This document shows positions 32,131 to 41,119 of a stretch of 64,000 bases of DNA, one piece after another. Below the pieces are notes generated by a model, which ran no database searches, was not told the origin of the DNA, and worked only from the letters and a program-made list of their open reading frames with translations. Position 1 is the first letter of the stretch; each line of letters opens with the position of its first letter. The stretch spans positions 1 to 64,000 of the forward strand of contig DASSEX010000008.1 of the NCBI GenBank assembly GCA_035695045.1. The letters run 5' to 3'. Source of the DNA: DASSKP01 sp035695045 (GTDB taxonomy: Bacteria > Actinomycetota > Actinomycetes > JAFAQI01). Position numbers and translations under genes: made by a program.

Positions 32131-35045
32131 ACGGCGCGGGCACGCCGCGTCGCCCGTCGGTAGTCCTCGAGCAGGTCCTGCGTAGCCCCGGCCGGATAAC
32201 CCATCGCCCGGGCGACCGCCGCGAGCGTCCGCGGCTCGGTCGGCACTGCATCCGAGCTCCTCCCTCGCGCCTGGACGATCGCGTTGCGCACGCGCATCGC
32301 GATGACCCACGCATCGGCGAGGACGTCGGCCTGCGCGTCGCCGAGCAAGCCCGCTGCGCGGCACGCCTCGAGAGCACCGAGCGTGGACGTCGTACGCAAC
32401 GACTCCATGGCCCCCGCGTGTCGCAGCTGGAGCAGCTGCACGGTCCACTCGACGTCGGACAGGCCACCGCGACCGAGCTTCGTGTGCAGGCTCGCGTCGG
32501 CACCGCGAGGCAGGCGCTCCGCCTCGACCCGGGCCTTGATCCGGCGAATCTCGCGGACCGCGGCCGCGTCGATGCCGTCGGCGGGATAGCGGGTCGGGTC
32601 GACGAGCTCGGTGAAACGCTCCCCCAGCGCAACGTCACCGGCGACCGGGCGTGCACGCAGCAGCGCCTGGGTCTCCCACACTGCCGACCACCGCCGGTAG
32701 TACTCCGCGTAGGACCCGAGCGTGCGCACGAGCGGCCCCTGCCGCCCCTCCGGCCGGAGCCCCGCGTCGACATCGACCGGCGGGTCCGGCGCCGGCAGGG
32801 CGAGCAGCCGGCGCAGCTCGTTCGCGACGTCGTGCGCGACCTGGGTGTGCGCGGGGGTGTCGTCGCCGGCGACGGGCTCGTAGACGAACATCACGTCGGC
32901 GTCACTGCCGTAACCCTGCTCGGCTCCACCGAGCCGGCCCATGCCGATGATCGCCAGCCGCACGGGGACCGACTCGCGTCGTTCGGCTTCGATCTTCTGC
33001 ACGGCGGTGCTGAGCGCTGCCTCCAGCGTTGCCGCGGCGACGTCCGACAGTGCCGTCCCGACCTCGGCCAGATCGACGAGACCGATCAGGTCTCCGCACG
33101 CGATGCGCAACAGCTCGCGTCGACGCAGAGCGCGTGCGGCCGCGACGGCGTTCTCCCAGTCGTCGTTGCGACGAACGCTTGCGAGCATCTCGCCGCGCAA
33201 TGCTTCGGCCGGACGAGGTCGAAGCTCGTCGTCACGGCCGAGCATCGCGACGGCCTCCGGCGCGCGCGCAAGGAGGTCAGCGACGTAGCGACTCGTTGCG
33301 AGCAGACGGGCGAGACGCTCGGCCGTCGCGCCCTCGTCGCGCAGCACGCGGAGGTACCACGGTGTGCTGCCCAGCGCGTCGCTCACCTGACGGAACGCCA
33401 GCAGCCCCGCGTCCGGATCCGCGGCGTCGGCGAACCAGCCGAGCATCACCGGCAGCAGCGTCCGCTGGATCGCCGCCCGACGGCTCACCCCGCGGGTGAG
33501 CGCCTCCAGATGACGAAGTGCGGCGGCCGGGTCGACGAAGCCGAGCGCTTCGAGCCGCGCCGCAGCCGCCTCGGGAGTGAGTCGCGCCTCCTCGGCCGGC
33601 AGGCGGGCGACGGCGTCGAGCAGCGGACGGTAGAAGAGCTTCTCGTGCAGGCGGCGGACCAGCCGGGTGTGCGTCGCGTAGTCGCGTTGCCAGGAGTCGA
33701 CGTCGTGGTAGCCGGTGGCACGGGCGAGCCTCCGGAGGCCGGCGTCACCGGTCGGCAGGAGATGAGTGCGCCGGAGCTGATGCAGCTGGAGCCGATGCTC
33801 GACCGTCCGGAGAAACCGGTACGCCGACGCAAGCTGGGCCGCGTCCTCCCGACCGACATAGCCCCCCGCTGCGAGTGCGTCCAGCGCGACCAGCGTCGTG
33901 GGGCTGCGCAAGGTCTCGTCGCTGCGTCCGTGCACGAGCTGCAGGAGCTGCACCGCGAACTCCACGTCGCGCAGACCGCCGGGCCCGAGCTTCACCTCAC
34001 GGTCGACCTCGACGGCCGGCACGTTGTCGAGCACCCGGCGGCGCATCGCCTGCACGTCGGAGACGAAGCCCTCACGGGCGGCCGCCGACCAGACGAGCGA
34101 TGCGAGTGTGTCGACGTACTGGCGGCCAAGGGCCAGGTCACCGGCAACAGGGCGAGCCTTGAGCAGAGCCTGGAACTCCCAGGTCTTGGCCCAGCGCCGG
34201 TAGTAGCTCTCGTGGCTGGCCAGTGTGCGGACGAGCGGTCCCGACTTCCCCTCGGGGCGCAAGGCTGCGTCGACCGGCCAGATGGTCCCCTCGCTCGTCA
34301 CCTCGGAGCAGATGCGCATCATCGCCGCAGCGAGGGTCGTCGCACCGGCATCGGCCGGCTCTGCGACGAAGACGACATCGACGTCACTGACGTAGTTGAG
34401 CTCGCGGCCGCCGCACTTGCCCATGCCGATGACAGCAAGCCGGCTGTCGGTCGGGTGCTCGCGCCGGGCGATGTCGAGCGCTGTTTCGAGCGTTGCCTCC
34501 GCAAGGTCGGCGAGCTCGCCCGCGACCTCATCAACCGCGACGTCTCCGCACACGTCGCGGGCGGCGAGAGTGAGCAGGCAGCCGCGGTAGGCGACGCGGA
34601 GGGCATCGCGCGCCTGCCGGCCAGTCGCGTCACCAACGGCGTCGGACAGCGTCTGCCTCAAGCCGAGGCGGCTGGGGCGCGACATCGCGATGTCCGCGTC
34701 CCCCTCATCTCCGTTACCCGTCAGCAGGTGCCAGTGCTCGGGATGACGGGCGAGATGCTCGCCGAGTGCTGTGCTGACGCCGAGCACGCCGAGAAGTCGG
34801 TCACGGAAGCCCTCGTCGCTGCGCAGTCGCGCCAACAGCCTGGGCCGATCCGTCGCCGAATCGGCGAGTCGGGCAAGCCCCGCAAGGGCTGCGTCGGGGT
34901 CGGCGGCCTCGGCCAGAGCGGCGACGACATCGCCGTCTGCTTCGACGCCGAGAGCGCGCAGCGCGGCATCGGCCGCGGCCGGATCCGCGAAGCCGCTGCG
35001 CGCGAGACGCAGTGCCTCCGTCCGACCCAACTCCGGCCTTGTCAC
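32106..35045 (-). CDS. glnE: Glutamine synthetase adenylyltransferase / deadenylylase
   Basis: A 979-residue bifunctional enzyme that adds AMP to glutamine synthetase when nitrogen is ample and removes it when scarce. The two nucleotidyltransferase halves are visible: VIGMGKCGGRELNYVSDVDV in the N-terminal (removing) domain and IIGMGRLGGAEQGYGSDADV in the C-terminal (adding) domain, with LGPGGLRDVEFAVQLLQLVH and LGRGGLSDVEWTVQLLQLRH repeats. Length fits the family. I chose GTG 35045 (VTRPELGRTEAL); a longer frame begins at 35219. Its substrate is expected to be the GlnA at 7512-8936. Confidence 0.96.
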   Translation of the reverse strand: MTRPELGRTEALRLARSGFADPAAADAALRALGVEADGDVVAALAEAADPDAALAGLARLADSATDRPRLLARLRSDEGFRDRLLGVLGVSTALGEHLARHPEHWHLLTGNGDEGDADIAMSRPSRLGLRQTLSDAVGDATGRQARDALRVAYRGCLLTLAARDVCGDVAVDEVAGELADLAEATLETALDIARREHPTDSRLAVIGMGKCGGRELNYVSDVDVVFVAEPADAGATTLAAAMMRICSEVTSEGTIWPVDAALRPEGKSGPLVRTLASHESYYRRWAKTWEFQALLKARPVAGDLALGRQYVDTLASLVWSAAAREGFVSDVQAMRRRVLDNVPAVEVDREVKLGPGGLRDVEFAVQLLQLVHGRSDETLRSPTTLVALDALAAGGYVGREDAAQLASAYRFLRTVEHRLQLHQLRRTHLLPTGDAGLRRLARATGYHDVDSWQRDYATHTRLVRRLHEKLFYRPLLDAVARLPAEEARLTPEAAAARLEALGFVDPAAALRHLEALTRGVSRRAAIQRTLLPVMLGWFADAADPDAGLLAFRQVSDALGSTPWYLRVLRDEGATAERLARLLATSRYVADLLARAPEAVAMLGRDDELRPRPAEALRGEMLASVRRNDDWENAVAAARALRRRELLRIACGDLIGLVDLAEVGTALSDVAAATLEAALSTAVQKIEAERRESVPVRLAIIGMGRLGGAEQGYGSDADVMFVYEPVAGDDTPAHTQVAHDVANELRRLLALPAPDPPVDVDAGLRPEGRQGPLVRTLGSYAEYYRRWSAVWETQALLRARPVAGDVALGERFTELVDPTRYPADGIDAAAVREIRRIKARVEAERLPRGADASLHTKLGRGGLSDVEWTVQLLQLRHAGAMESLRTTSTLGALEACRAAGLLGDAQADVLADAWVIAMRVRNAIVQARGRSSDAVPTEPRTLAAVARAMGYPAGATQDLLEDYRRATRRARAVYEDVFFA

Positions 35046-35210
35046 CCGACCAGTCTGTCGGTTGCCCGGCCGGTCGCCGCAAACCATCGACGATCCGGCG
35101 AGGTCGAAGCGCGAAATTTGTGGACGACCGGCGGTGCCTGGGCATACGCGGCGGGCTTGCGGCGCTCGGCTTGGGTCAAGAAGGCCCCGCCGCAAACCGA
35201 CGTTTCGATC

Positions 35211-35684
35211 GTGACGCATTCAGGGCCGGAGCCGTCGCTGCATTACGTTGACGCAGCCCGGCAGCCGCTCGACGTACGTCGCTGGTACCGCTTCTGGGTC
35301 GGAGCCTTCGCAAGCATCGCGGTCTGGTTGGCCTACGCAGCCGCCGCGACGCCCCGCATCGGGGGGTTCGACGCGGGCACCCGCGTGGGCGGAGCGGCTA
35401 CCTCTGGGCTTCTCGCCCTGAGCTTCGGCTACGCCTGGCTGAACGACATCCTTCATCGACGTGAGTCGCGCCGGTACTGGATCCGACACAACCGCTCGGC
35501 CGCAGTACGGATGATCCTCGGCGGAGCAGTTGGAACAGCGGGCTGCCTCGTCGGGATAGTTGCCGCCATGCGCGCCGCGGACACCTTCGTGTCCGGCCTG
35601 CTGATCGCACCTGGGACCGCCGCACTGTTTGCTCTCGTGCTGGCCACGGACGCTCGGCGGAGGCAGCAGCAACGCCAGGAGTAG
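35211..35684 (+). CDS. Small membrane protein of unknown function
   Basis: A 157-residue frame with about four helices: WVGAFASIAVWLAYAAAATP, SGLLALSFGYAWLNDILHR, VRMILGGAVGTAGCLVGIVA and SGLLIAPGTAALFALVLATD. It starts at GTG 35211 (VTHSGPEPSLHYVDAARQPL) with no obvious ribosome binding site, so it could be leaderless or start elsewhere. It is divergent from glnE. No family recognised. The open frame extends far upstream, but that part is antisense to glnE and not coding. Confidence 0.65.
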   Translation: MTHSGPEPSLHYVDAARQPLDVRRWYRFWVGAFASIAVWLAYAAAATPRIGGFDAGTRVGGAATSGLLALSFGYAWLNDILHRRESRRYWIRHNRSAAVRMILGGAVGTAGCLVGIVAAMRAADTFVSGLLIAPGTAALFALVLATDARRRQQQRQE

Positions 35685-35763
35685 ACGTCGAGGTTCGACC
35701 TTCGGGCGCCGAGCCGTCCGATCCATGAAACGCTGACCCACCGTCGCCACTCGGAGAGTTCCG

Positions 35764-36003
35764 TTGCTGATCGCGAACGCCGTCTTCGTCGCCGAGGTTG
35801 CATTGTTTGCCGCGCTCGCGATTGTGCCGACGTGGTGGGCGATTGTCGACGTGGCAAAGCGGCCAACCGCCGATCTCCTCCGGTTGGGTGCGCCTCGGCT
35901 CGTGTGGATCTTGCTGATCCTGCTCATCGGCCCCTTCGGCGGTGTTGGCTATCTCCTCTACGCGCGTATCCGCCTGAGGCAACCGAAAGGCGCCGCCGCG
36001 TAG
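35764..36003 (+). CDS. PLDc_N-type two-helix membrane protein
   Basis: A 79-residue protein with two helices, FVAEVALFAALAIVPTWWAI and LVWILLILLIGPFGGVGYLL, joined by VDVAKRPTADLLRLGAPR. The WWAIVD...GPFGGVGYLLY pattern matches the phospholipase-D N-terminal domain (PLDc_N) that occurs alone in many actinobacteria. The start is TTG 35764 with GGAGAG upstream. Function unknown. Confidence 0.75.
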   Translation: MLIANAVFVAEVALFAALAIVPTWWAIVDVAKRPTADLLRLGAPRLVWILLILLIGPFGGVGYLLYARIRLRQPKGAAA

Positions 36004-36262
36004 ATGCCGACACCGACGACGCGGAGAACGACGCCCGGCGGGACGATGCAGCCCTGGGTGCAGCCGCCCCAATCAAGGCGTCGGCTCGTGACCGCTCCAC
36101 AACCACCGGAAGGGTTGGTCGCCGTCACGTGGATGGCAGCCGGACCCGGCGTGGCCGCCACCGCCAACCGACTGGACCTGGTGGCAGCGGACTTCGTCAA
36201 CTGCGCTGTAGGTGCCGATACCTCCCACGCGCAGACCCGTCGATCACGGCCATCATTCGGGT

Positions 36263-36508
36263 ATGGGAGCAGGCCGTTCGCAGTCCGTTTGGTGGCAGTT
36301 GTGGAGCGGGATGCGCGTCTATGGCGTGAGCATCACCGTCATCTGGGCCATGTGCGCGTGCACGGTGCTCATCGTCTTGGCCTTCGCTGTGCCAGGCACG
36401 TGGTCTCACATCGGGTTCGCCGGCGGAGCGGTTCTGGAGATGCTGCTGTCGGCGGCGACTCTCAGGTTCCTCAGCGGCGCGAGCGTCCGGGGCCGCTTCG
36501 ACGTGTAG
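36263..36508 (+). CDS. Small two-helix membrane protein
   Basis: An 81-residue frame (MGAGRSQSVWWQLWSGMRVY...) with helices at VSITVIWAMCACTVLIVLAF and FAGGAVLEMLLSAATLRFLS. The composition is clearly protein-like compared with overlapping frames. No family recognised. The start ATG 36263 is preferred over 36212 because the extra residues are low-quality. It belongs to a row of small orphan genes (35211-36833). Confidence 0.6.
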   Translation: MGAGRSQSVWWQLWSGMRVYGVSITVIWAMCACTVLIVLAFAVPGTWSHIGFAGGAVLEMLLSAATLRFLSGASVRGRFDV

Positions 36509-36575
36509 GTCCCGTTCTCGTCATCGCGACGTACTGAGTCGGAAGGCGCTGAAGATCGCGTCGGAGGAGGCGCAA

Positions 36576-36833
36576 GTGACTGCAGGCTCCGAGTTCTTCG
36601 CGTGGGGGGAGCAGGCCGCACGCGGCGGTGGTCAGGGGACGACCGGCGCGGACTTCGTGCGGAATGACCGGGGTGACGCTGATGACCATTGGTCGCATGC
36701 CACTGGTGAAGCGTGCGCGAAGTGTGGCGTCGAGTTGACCGAGGGGGCGTTTGTGCGCCGTCGCTCCGACGGTGGCTGGGTGCACGAGGGTTGCCCGCCG
36801 GGCAGGCCGAGCCAGGACGAGGTCGCCGGGTAA
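36576..36833 (+). CDS. Small CxxC protein
   Basis: An 85-residue protein starting at GTG 36576, five bases after a strong GGAGGAGG. It has a possible zinc-binding knuckle: ACAKCGVELTEGAF followed by WVHEGCPPG. The N-terminus is Gly/Ala-rich. No family recognised. Confidence 0.68.
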   Translation: MTAGSEFFAWGEQAARGGGQGTTGADFVRNDRGDADDHWSHATGEACAKCGVELTEGAFVRRRSDGGWVHEGCPPGRPSQDEVAG

Positions 36834-37003
36834 GTGCCGCTCTCGCTCACCAATCGTGACGAAGGTCCCTGGTGAGCCGTTCCGTCGCGTCGGAGGCTTA
36901 CCGGCAACGGCGCAGCGAGCCGGCACCCGGCATGAAGACCAGCGCATGGTCATCGAGTCGCGGTATGGGCTCCTGCCAGACCTCCCGCACGACGGACACT
37001 TGC

Positions 37004-37615
37004 ATGGATGACCTGACGCCGGTTCGGCTGCGTGCCGGCACCGAGGCGGTCGTCGTTGCTCTGCTGCCCGCCAACCGCGAAGCACTTCGGCTGGAGTACT
37101 CGCATCTGTCAACGAAGACCCGGTTCGACCGATTCCTGGCCCCGGTCTCGACGCTCAGCGACAAGATGCTCGACCAGCTGGTGGACAACGTGGACGGCGT
37201 CGACCACGTCGCGCTCGTATTGCTGGTCATCACTGCGGACGGCACCGAGCTCCCGGTGGGTCTCGCGAGGATTGTTCGCTACCCCGAGGACGCCACCGCC
37301 GCGGACATCGCCGTGACCGTCGTGGACGACTGGCAGGGGCGAGGTGTGGCCACGGCGCTGCTCGAGGTCCTCATGCAGCGACGTCCCAGCGGCGTGCAAC
37401 GGATCGTCACAGTCATCAGAGCGGGCAACGTCGCTTCGCTCGCCATGCTGCGACGACTCGGCGAGGTCACGGTCGGCCCGGTCAAGTCCGGAACGCAGGA
37501 CGTGGTGGTACAGCTTCCCGAGCAACCCCGAGTCGCGCCGGTCGATGTGACGTTTGCCGGCGACGGTGCGCCGCGGGTCGACGTCGAACGCGTTCTATCG
37601 CCGCCTCGGAGCTGA
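37004..37615 (+). CDS. GNAT acetyltransferase
   Basis: A 203-residue acetyltransferase beginning MDDLTPVRLRAGTEAVVVAL. GNAT features include YSHLSTKTRFDRFLAPVSTL near the N-terminus, VGLARIVRYPEDATAADIAV, and the acetyl-CoA loop DDWQGRGVATALLEVLM (Q-G-R-G-V-A). The N-terminal RFDRFLAP motif is typical of GNAT proteins related to those fused to cyclic-nucleotide domains in actinobacteria. The substrate is unknown. ATG 37004 is chosen over the longer 36872 frame. Confidence 0.88.
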   Translation: MDDLTPVRLRAGTEAVVVALLPANREALRLEYSHLSTKTRFDRFLAPVSTLSDKMLDQLVDNVDGVDHVALVLLVITADGTELPVGLARIVRYPEDATAADIAVTVVDDWQGRGVATALLEVLMQRRPSGVQRIVTVIRAGNVASLAMLRRLGEVTVGPVKSGTQDVVVQLPEQPRVAPVDVTFAGDGAPRVDVERVLSPPRS

Positions 37616-37708
37616 CGCGCCCCGGTCTTTCGGATGCCAGCAGGTATCGAGAGCGCACCGGCGCCGAGCGAGACACGACTGTGCTCGCTCGGCGCCGGTG
37701 GTTCGTCC

Positions 37709-38377
37709 CTAAGCCGCTGCAGGTGCGGTTGTGGACGCGACACGAGGCGCGGCCGTCTGCCGGACCCCACCCCAGATGCCGACCACGAGCAGATAAACGA
37801 GTGCAAGGAGCATGGGGAAGAACTCGACGCTCGCCAGCGAGGCAACCGCGACGATCCAGGTGAACACCAGCAGCCAACGCGGCAACGCGGCACGGGCCGC
37901 GAACGCGAAGGTTGCGAGCATTGCGGCAAGTCCGAACCCATAGACGACGAGCAACAGCGGCATCGTCATGTTGCCGACGGCCCACAGCACATTGCCGTCC
38001 GTGGGCAGCGCCTCGTTGCCGAACGTGTGCCCACCGACGAGCACGAGCGGGCCAACGACTGAAGCCGCGACACCGATCGCAGCAAGCGTCGCGAAGGCCA
38101 TGATCGGCGTGCCGGTCAGGGCATAGCGATTGCGAAGCGTGTTGGCGAACCAGATCAACGCGAGTGCCGCGAACATCACGAGGAAGGCGCCGACGAGGAT
38201 CTTGCTGCGGTGGCTGCTGCTCTGCAACACCGCAACCCACTTGTTCGCGATCGTCGCTGCGGAGTCCTTGCTGCTGGTGTTCGGCTCACTCCCCAGCATC
38301 AGATTGATACCGACGAACAGCAGAATCGCGAAAGCTGCGCCGCTGAGCATGCCGGCGCGCTCGGTGCCTGAATCCAT
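37709..38377 (-). CDS. Seven-helix membrane protein
   Basis: A 222-residue protein. A first helix (AGMLSGAAFAILLFVGINLM) is followed by a periplasmic loop with ANKWVAVLQSSSHRSKILVG and further helices (FLVMFAALALIWFANTLR, MAFATLAAIGVAASVVGPLV, MTMPLLLVVYGFGLAAML, WLLVFTWIVAVASLASVEFF, LALVYLLVVGIWGGV). The start ATG 38377 is preceded by GGGAGG. I do not recognise a named family. Confidence 0.82.
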   Translation of the reverse strand: MDSGTERAGMLSGAAFAILLFVGINLMLGSEPNTSSKDSAATIANKWVAVLQSSSHRSKILVGAFLVMFAALALIWFANTLRNRYALTGTPIMAFATLAAIGVAASVVGPLVLVGGHTFGNEALPTDGNVLWAVGNMTMPLLLVVYGFGLAAMLATFAFAARAALPRWLLVFTWIVAVASLASVEFFPMLLALVYLLVVGIWGGVRQTAAPRVASTTAPAAA

Positions 38378-38540
38378 GAACGGTCTCCCTCCCGTGCGCG
38401 GCCACCAGGATGGCGACCACGTCAGCGCACGATTGCACAAACTTTCCCGCCTACGTGTCATTTCCGAGGAAGGGACCGTTCGGCGTTGCAGGGAGATGGA
38501 CGGCGAGTCGGCAGCCGTGGCGCCCTCGAACCGCCGACTG

Positions 38541-39236
38541 TCAGCCCGTGATGACCGCGGCGAAGCGCCGCGAGATCTGCTCACCGCAGGCGAGCAGCTG
38601 CTGTTGCGCGTCGGCAACACCGCCGACGACGTCCTCCGGCGTTCGTTGGAGCAACGTGCGGATCTGCTCTGCGTCGTTCGACGCCCACTCCGCCACCATT
38701 GGCAACGTCGCCTCGATGTGGAACTGCAGACCCCAGGCGACGTCGCCGACACGGAACGCCTGGACGTCGTACCGGTCCGACGAGGCGAGCAGCGCCGCAC
38801 CCTCGGGCAGGCGCGTGACGGTGTCGAAATGCCACTGCACGACCGGCAGGGTGCCGGTGCTGAGCAGCTCATCGGCAACGGTGACCTGGACCTCGCCGTA
38901 GCCAAGCTCAGGGCCGGCTGCGCCGCGCGAGACCTCGCCCCCGGCCGCAGTCGCCAACATCTGCGCGCCGAGGCAGATGCCGAGCGTCGGCACGCCGTCG
39001 TCGATGGCCGTTGCGAGCAACGAACGCACCGCCGGCAGCCAGGGTGCGACCTCGTCGTCGGTGGCACCCATCGGTCCGCCGAGCACGACGAGCGCGTCAC
39101 CTTCGACCGATGGCGGCACGCGATGCCCGAGGTAGGGATGGATCGGGTGGACGTGAACGCCGGCGTCGGGCAGCCACTCCTGCAGCCACCCCAGTCCTTC
39201 GGACGGAGTGTGCTGGACGACCAGCACGCGGGCCAT
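38541..39236 (-). CDS. Class I glutamine amidotransferase
   Basis: A 231-residue stand-alone GATase1 (GuaA-type fold). The nucleophile Cys lies in GVPTLGICLGAQMLATAAGG, and the His-Glu pair is in WGLQFHIEATLP; LGGPMGATDD is the oxyanion strand. Such enzymes hydrolyse glutamine and pass ammonia to a partner. It lies twelve bases after glnA2 on the same strand, so it is cotranscribed with a glutamine synthetase paralogue. That link suggests use of glutamine-like gamma-glutamyl compounds, but the substrate is not known. Confidence 0.92.
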   Translation of the reverse strand: MARVLVVQHTPSEGLGWLQEWLPDAGVHVHPIHPYLGHRVPPSVEGDALVVLGGPMGATDDEVAPWLPAVRSLLATAIDDGVPTLGICLGAQMLATAAGGEVSRGAAGPELGYGEVQVTVADELLSTGTLPVVQWHFDTVTRLPEGAALLASSDRYDVQAFRVGDVAWGLQFHIEATLPMVAEWASNDAEQIRTLLQRTPEDVVGGVADAQQQLLACGEQISRRFAAVITG

Positions 39237-39248
39237 GTCAGTGCCTAT

Positions 39249-40589
39249 CTAGAGAACAGGGAGGTAACGGGAGAGCTCGAACGGCGTGACCTGCTGACGG
39301 TAGGACTCCCACTCCGCCCGCTTGTTGCGCAGGAAGAAATCGAAGACGTGCTCACCGAGGGTCTCCGCCATCAGCTCGGACGTCTCCAGCGTCGCGATGG
39401 CATCCGAGAGTGATCCGGGCAACGGCGCGATGCCGAGCGCGCGCCGCTCCCCCGCCGTCAGTGCCCACACGTCGTCCTCGGCGCCTTCCGGCAGGTCGTA
39501 GCCCTCCTCGATCCCCTTGAGGCCGGCCGCGAGCATGACGGCGAACGTCAGGTACGGGTTGCACGCAGAGTCGGGTGAGCGGATCTCGACTCGCGTCGAG
39601 TTGCCCTTGTGCGGCTTGTACATCGGCACGCGGACGAGCGCGGACCGGTTGTTGTGTCCCCAGCAGACGTACGCCGGGGCTTCGCCGCCTCCCCACAGCC
39701 GCTTGTAGGAGTTGACCCACTGGTTGGTGACAGCGGTGAACTCCGCCGCGTGCTTCAACAGACCGGCGACGAACGCCCGCCCCACCTTCGACAGCTGGAA
39801 CTGGTCGCTCGCGTCGTGGAACGCGTTGCGGTCGCCTTCGAACAGCGACAGGTGCGTGTGCATCGCCGAACCCGGCTGGTCGGAGAAGGGCTTCGGCATG
39901 AACGACGCGTAGATGCCCTGCTCGAGGGCGACCTCCTTGACGACCAGTCGCATCGTCATGAGGTTGTCGGCGGTCGTCAGCGCGTCGGCGTACCGAAGAT
40001 CGATCTCCTGCTGCCCCGGCGCGACCTCGTGATGGCTGAACTCCACCGAGATGCCCATGCGTTCGAGCACGGTGATCGCCGTGCGCCGGAAGTCGTGCCC
40101 CAGGTCGTGGGGCGTCTGGTCGAAGTAGCCGCCTGCATCGATCGGCGCGGGCCGCGGCAGCTCCGGCGTCGGCGGCTCACGGAAGAGGAAGAACTCGACC
40201 TCGGGGTGCACGTAGAACGTGAAGCCGAGGTCCGCCGCCTTCTGCATGACCCGGCGGAGAACATGACGCGGGTCGGCGTACGAGGGCGAGCCGTCCGGCA
40301 TGAGGATGTCGCAGAACATCCGTGCCGTCCCGGGCGCCTGGTCGCGCCACGGCAGCACCTGGAACGTCGTCGGGTCGGGGCGCGCGAGCATGTCCGACTC
40401 GTGCACGCGGGCGAAGCCCTCGATCGCCGAACCGTCGAAGCCGATGCCCTCGGCAAAGGCGCCCTCGAGCTCCGCCGGTGCGACGGCGACCGACTTGAGA
40501 AACCCGAGCACGTCGGTGAACCACAGGCGCACGAAGCGGATGTCTCGTTCCTCGATGGTTCGGAGGACGAACTCCTGCTGTCGTTCCAT
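39249..40589 (-). CDS. glnA2: Glutamine synthetase paralogue GlnA2
   Basis: A 446-residue GSI-alpha-type synthetase. Conserved parts are FDGSAIEGFARVHESDMLA, HPEVEFFLFREPP (metal ligands), FSHHEVAPGQQEIDLRYAD, PGSAMHTHLSLF and NRSALVRVPMYK. Length is 28 residues less than GlnA. The adenylylation tyrosine is missing: the loop reads AEDDVWALTAGER where GlnA has KDLYELPPDE, so GlnE control is unlikely. In Streptomyces some GlnA-like proteins act on polyamines. The gene is named by position near glnE and by similarity to mycobacterial GlnA2; true substrate untested. Confidence 0.93.
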   Translation of the reverse strand: MERQQEFVLRTIEERDIRFVRLWFTDVLGFLKSVAVAPAELEGAFAEGIGFDGSAIEGFARVHESDMLARPDPTTFQVLPWRDQAPGTARMFCDILMPDGSPSYADPRHVLRRVMQKAADLGFTFYVHPEVEFFLFREPPTPELPRPAPIDAGGYFDQTPHDLGHDFRRTAITVLERMGISVEFSHHEVAPGQQEIDLRYADALTTADNLMTMRLVVKEVALEQGIYASFMPKPFSDQPGSAMHTHLSLFEGDRNAFHDASDQFQLSKVGRAFVAGLLKHAAEFTAVTNQWVNSYKRLWGGGEAPAYVCWGHNNRSALVRVPMYKPHKGNSTRVEIRSPDSACNPYLTFAVMLAAGLKGIEEGYDLPEGAEDDVWALTAGERRALGIAPLPGSLSDAIATLETSELMAETLGEHVFDFFLRNKRAEWESYRQQVTPFELSRYLPVL

Positions 40590-40629
40590 GCGGCCACCTT
40601 ATGGCCGTTGCGTTACGACGATGTGACCG

Positions 40630-41034
40630 TCAGGCCGACTTGATCAGCGCGGCCAGCTCGTCCAGCGGCTGACCCTTGGGGACGATCGCGTCCGCTCCGA
40701 GGCGGACCGCCCGTTCACGCAGCACCGTCGTGTCCTCCGAGGTGTGCATCACGATGCGTGCTGCGGGGCACGCGAGCCGCAGCTCGGCGAGCAGGTCGAT
40801 GCCGTCGCGACCCGGAGGCATCTTGTTGTCGAGCACGATCGCCGTCGGCTCGTGCACCACAGCGAGGTCGAGACCCGCGGCCGCGTCACCGGCGGTGAGG
40901 ACCGTCGGCCAGCCCTCCACTCGGGACATATAGGTGCGAAGCGCCGCGCACACCGCCGGACTGTCGTCGACGATGAGCAAAGTTCCCTGCTTCGGCACCT
41001 CTCCAGGATCGTCCCGCGATGCGGAAACCGGCAT
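40630..41034 (-). CDS. Single-domain response regulator
   Basis: A 134-residue receiver with no output domain. Visible are the acidic pair in TLLIVDDSPAVCAAL, the phosphoacceptor Asp in AIVLDNKMPPGRDGIDLL, Ser/Thr in MHTSEDTT and the Lys in AIVPKGQPLDEL. Such proteins act by protein contact or relay. It is on the same strand as glnA2, 40 bases upstream. The start could be ATG 41034, or GTG 40998, which lies next to GGAGAG. No kinase is beside it. Confidence 0.9.
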   Translation of the reverse strand: MPVSASRDDPGEVPKQGTLLIVDDSPAVCAALRTYMSRVEGWPTVLTAGDAAAGLDLAVVHEPTAIVLDNKMPPGRDGIDLLAELRLACPAARIVMHTSEDTTVLRERAVRLGADAIVPKGQPLDELAALIKSA

Positions 41035-41070
41035 CGCGTGATCGGCCCGACCGGCATCGCGTGATCGGCC
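41027..41070. repeat. Tandem 21-base duplication at the receiver-gene start
   Basis: ACCGGCATCGCGTGATCGG (core) occurs at 41027-41047 and again at 41050-41070, period 23. The first copy contains the likely start codon of the leftward receiver gene. It may be a recent slippage duplication in the intergenic region before nadE. Confidence 0.9.
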
Positions 41071-41119
41071 TTACAGCCTCAGCCGTTCGGCCATCCACGC
41101 CGGCACATACGCTCAGGAC

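Noticed and set aside
32418..35210. The first part of a 1,088-codon rightward open frame
   Set aside because: It is antisense to glnE and has no protein-like features; only its end from 35211 is supported as a small membrane protein.
36004..36262. Possible small gene between the PLDc_N-type gene and the two-helix gene
   Set aside because: Open frames exist on both strands, but none has a ribosome binding site, hydrophobic pattern or recognisable motif.
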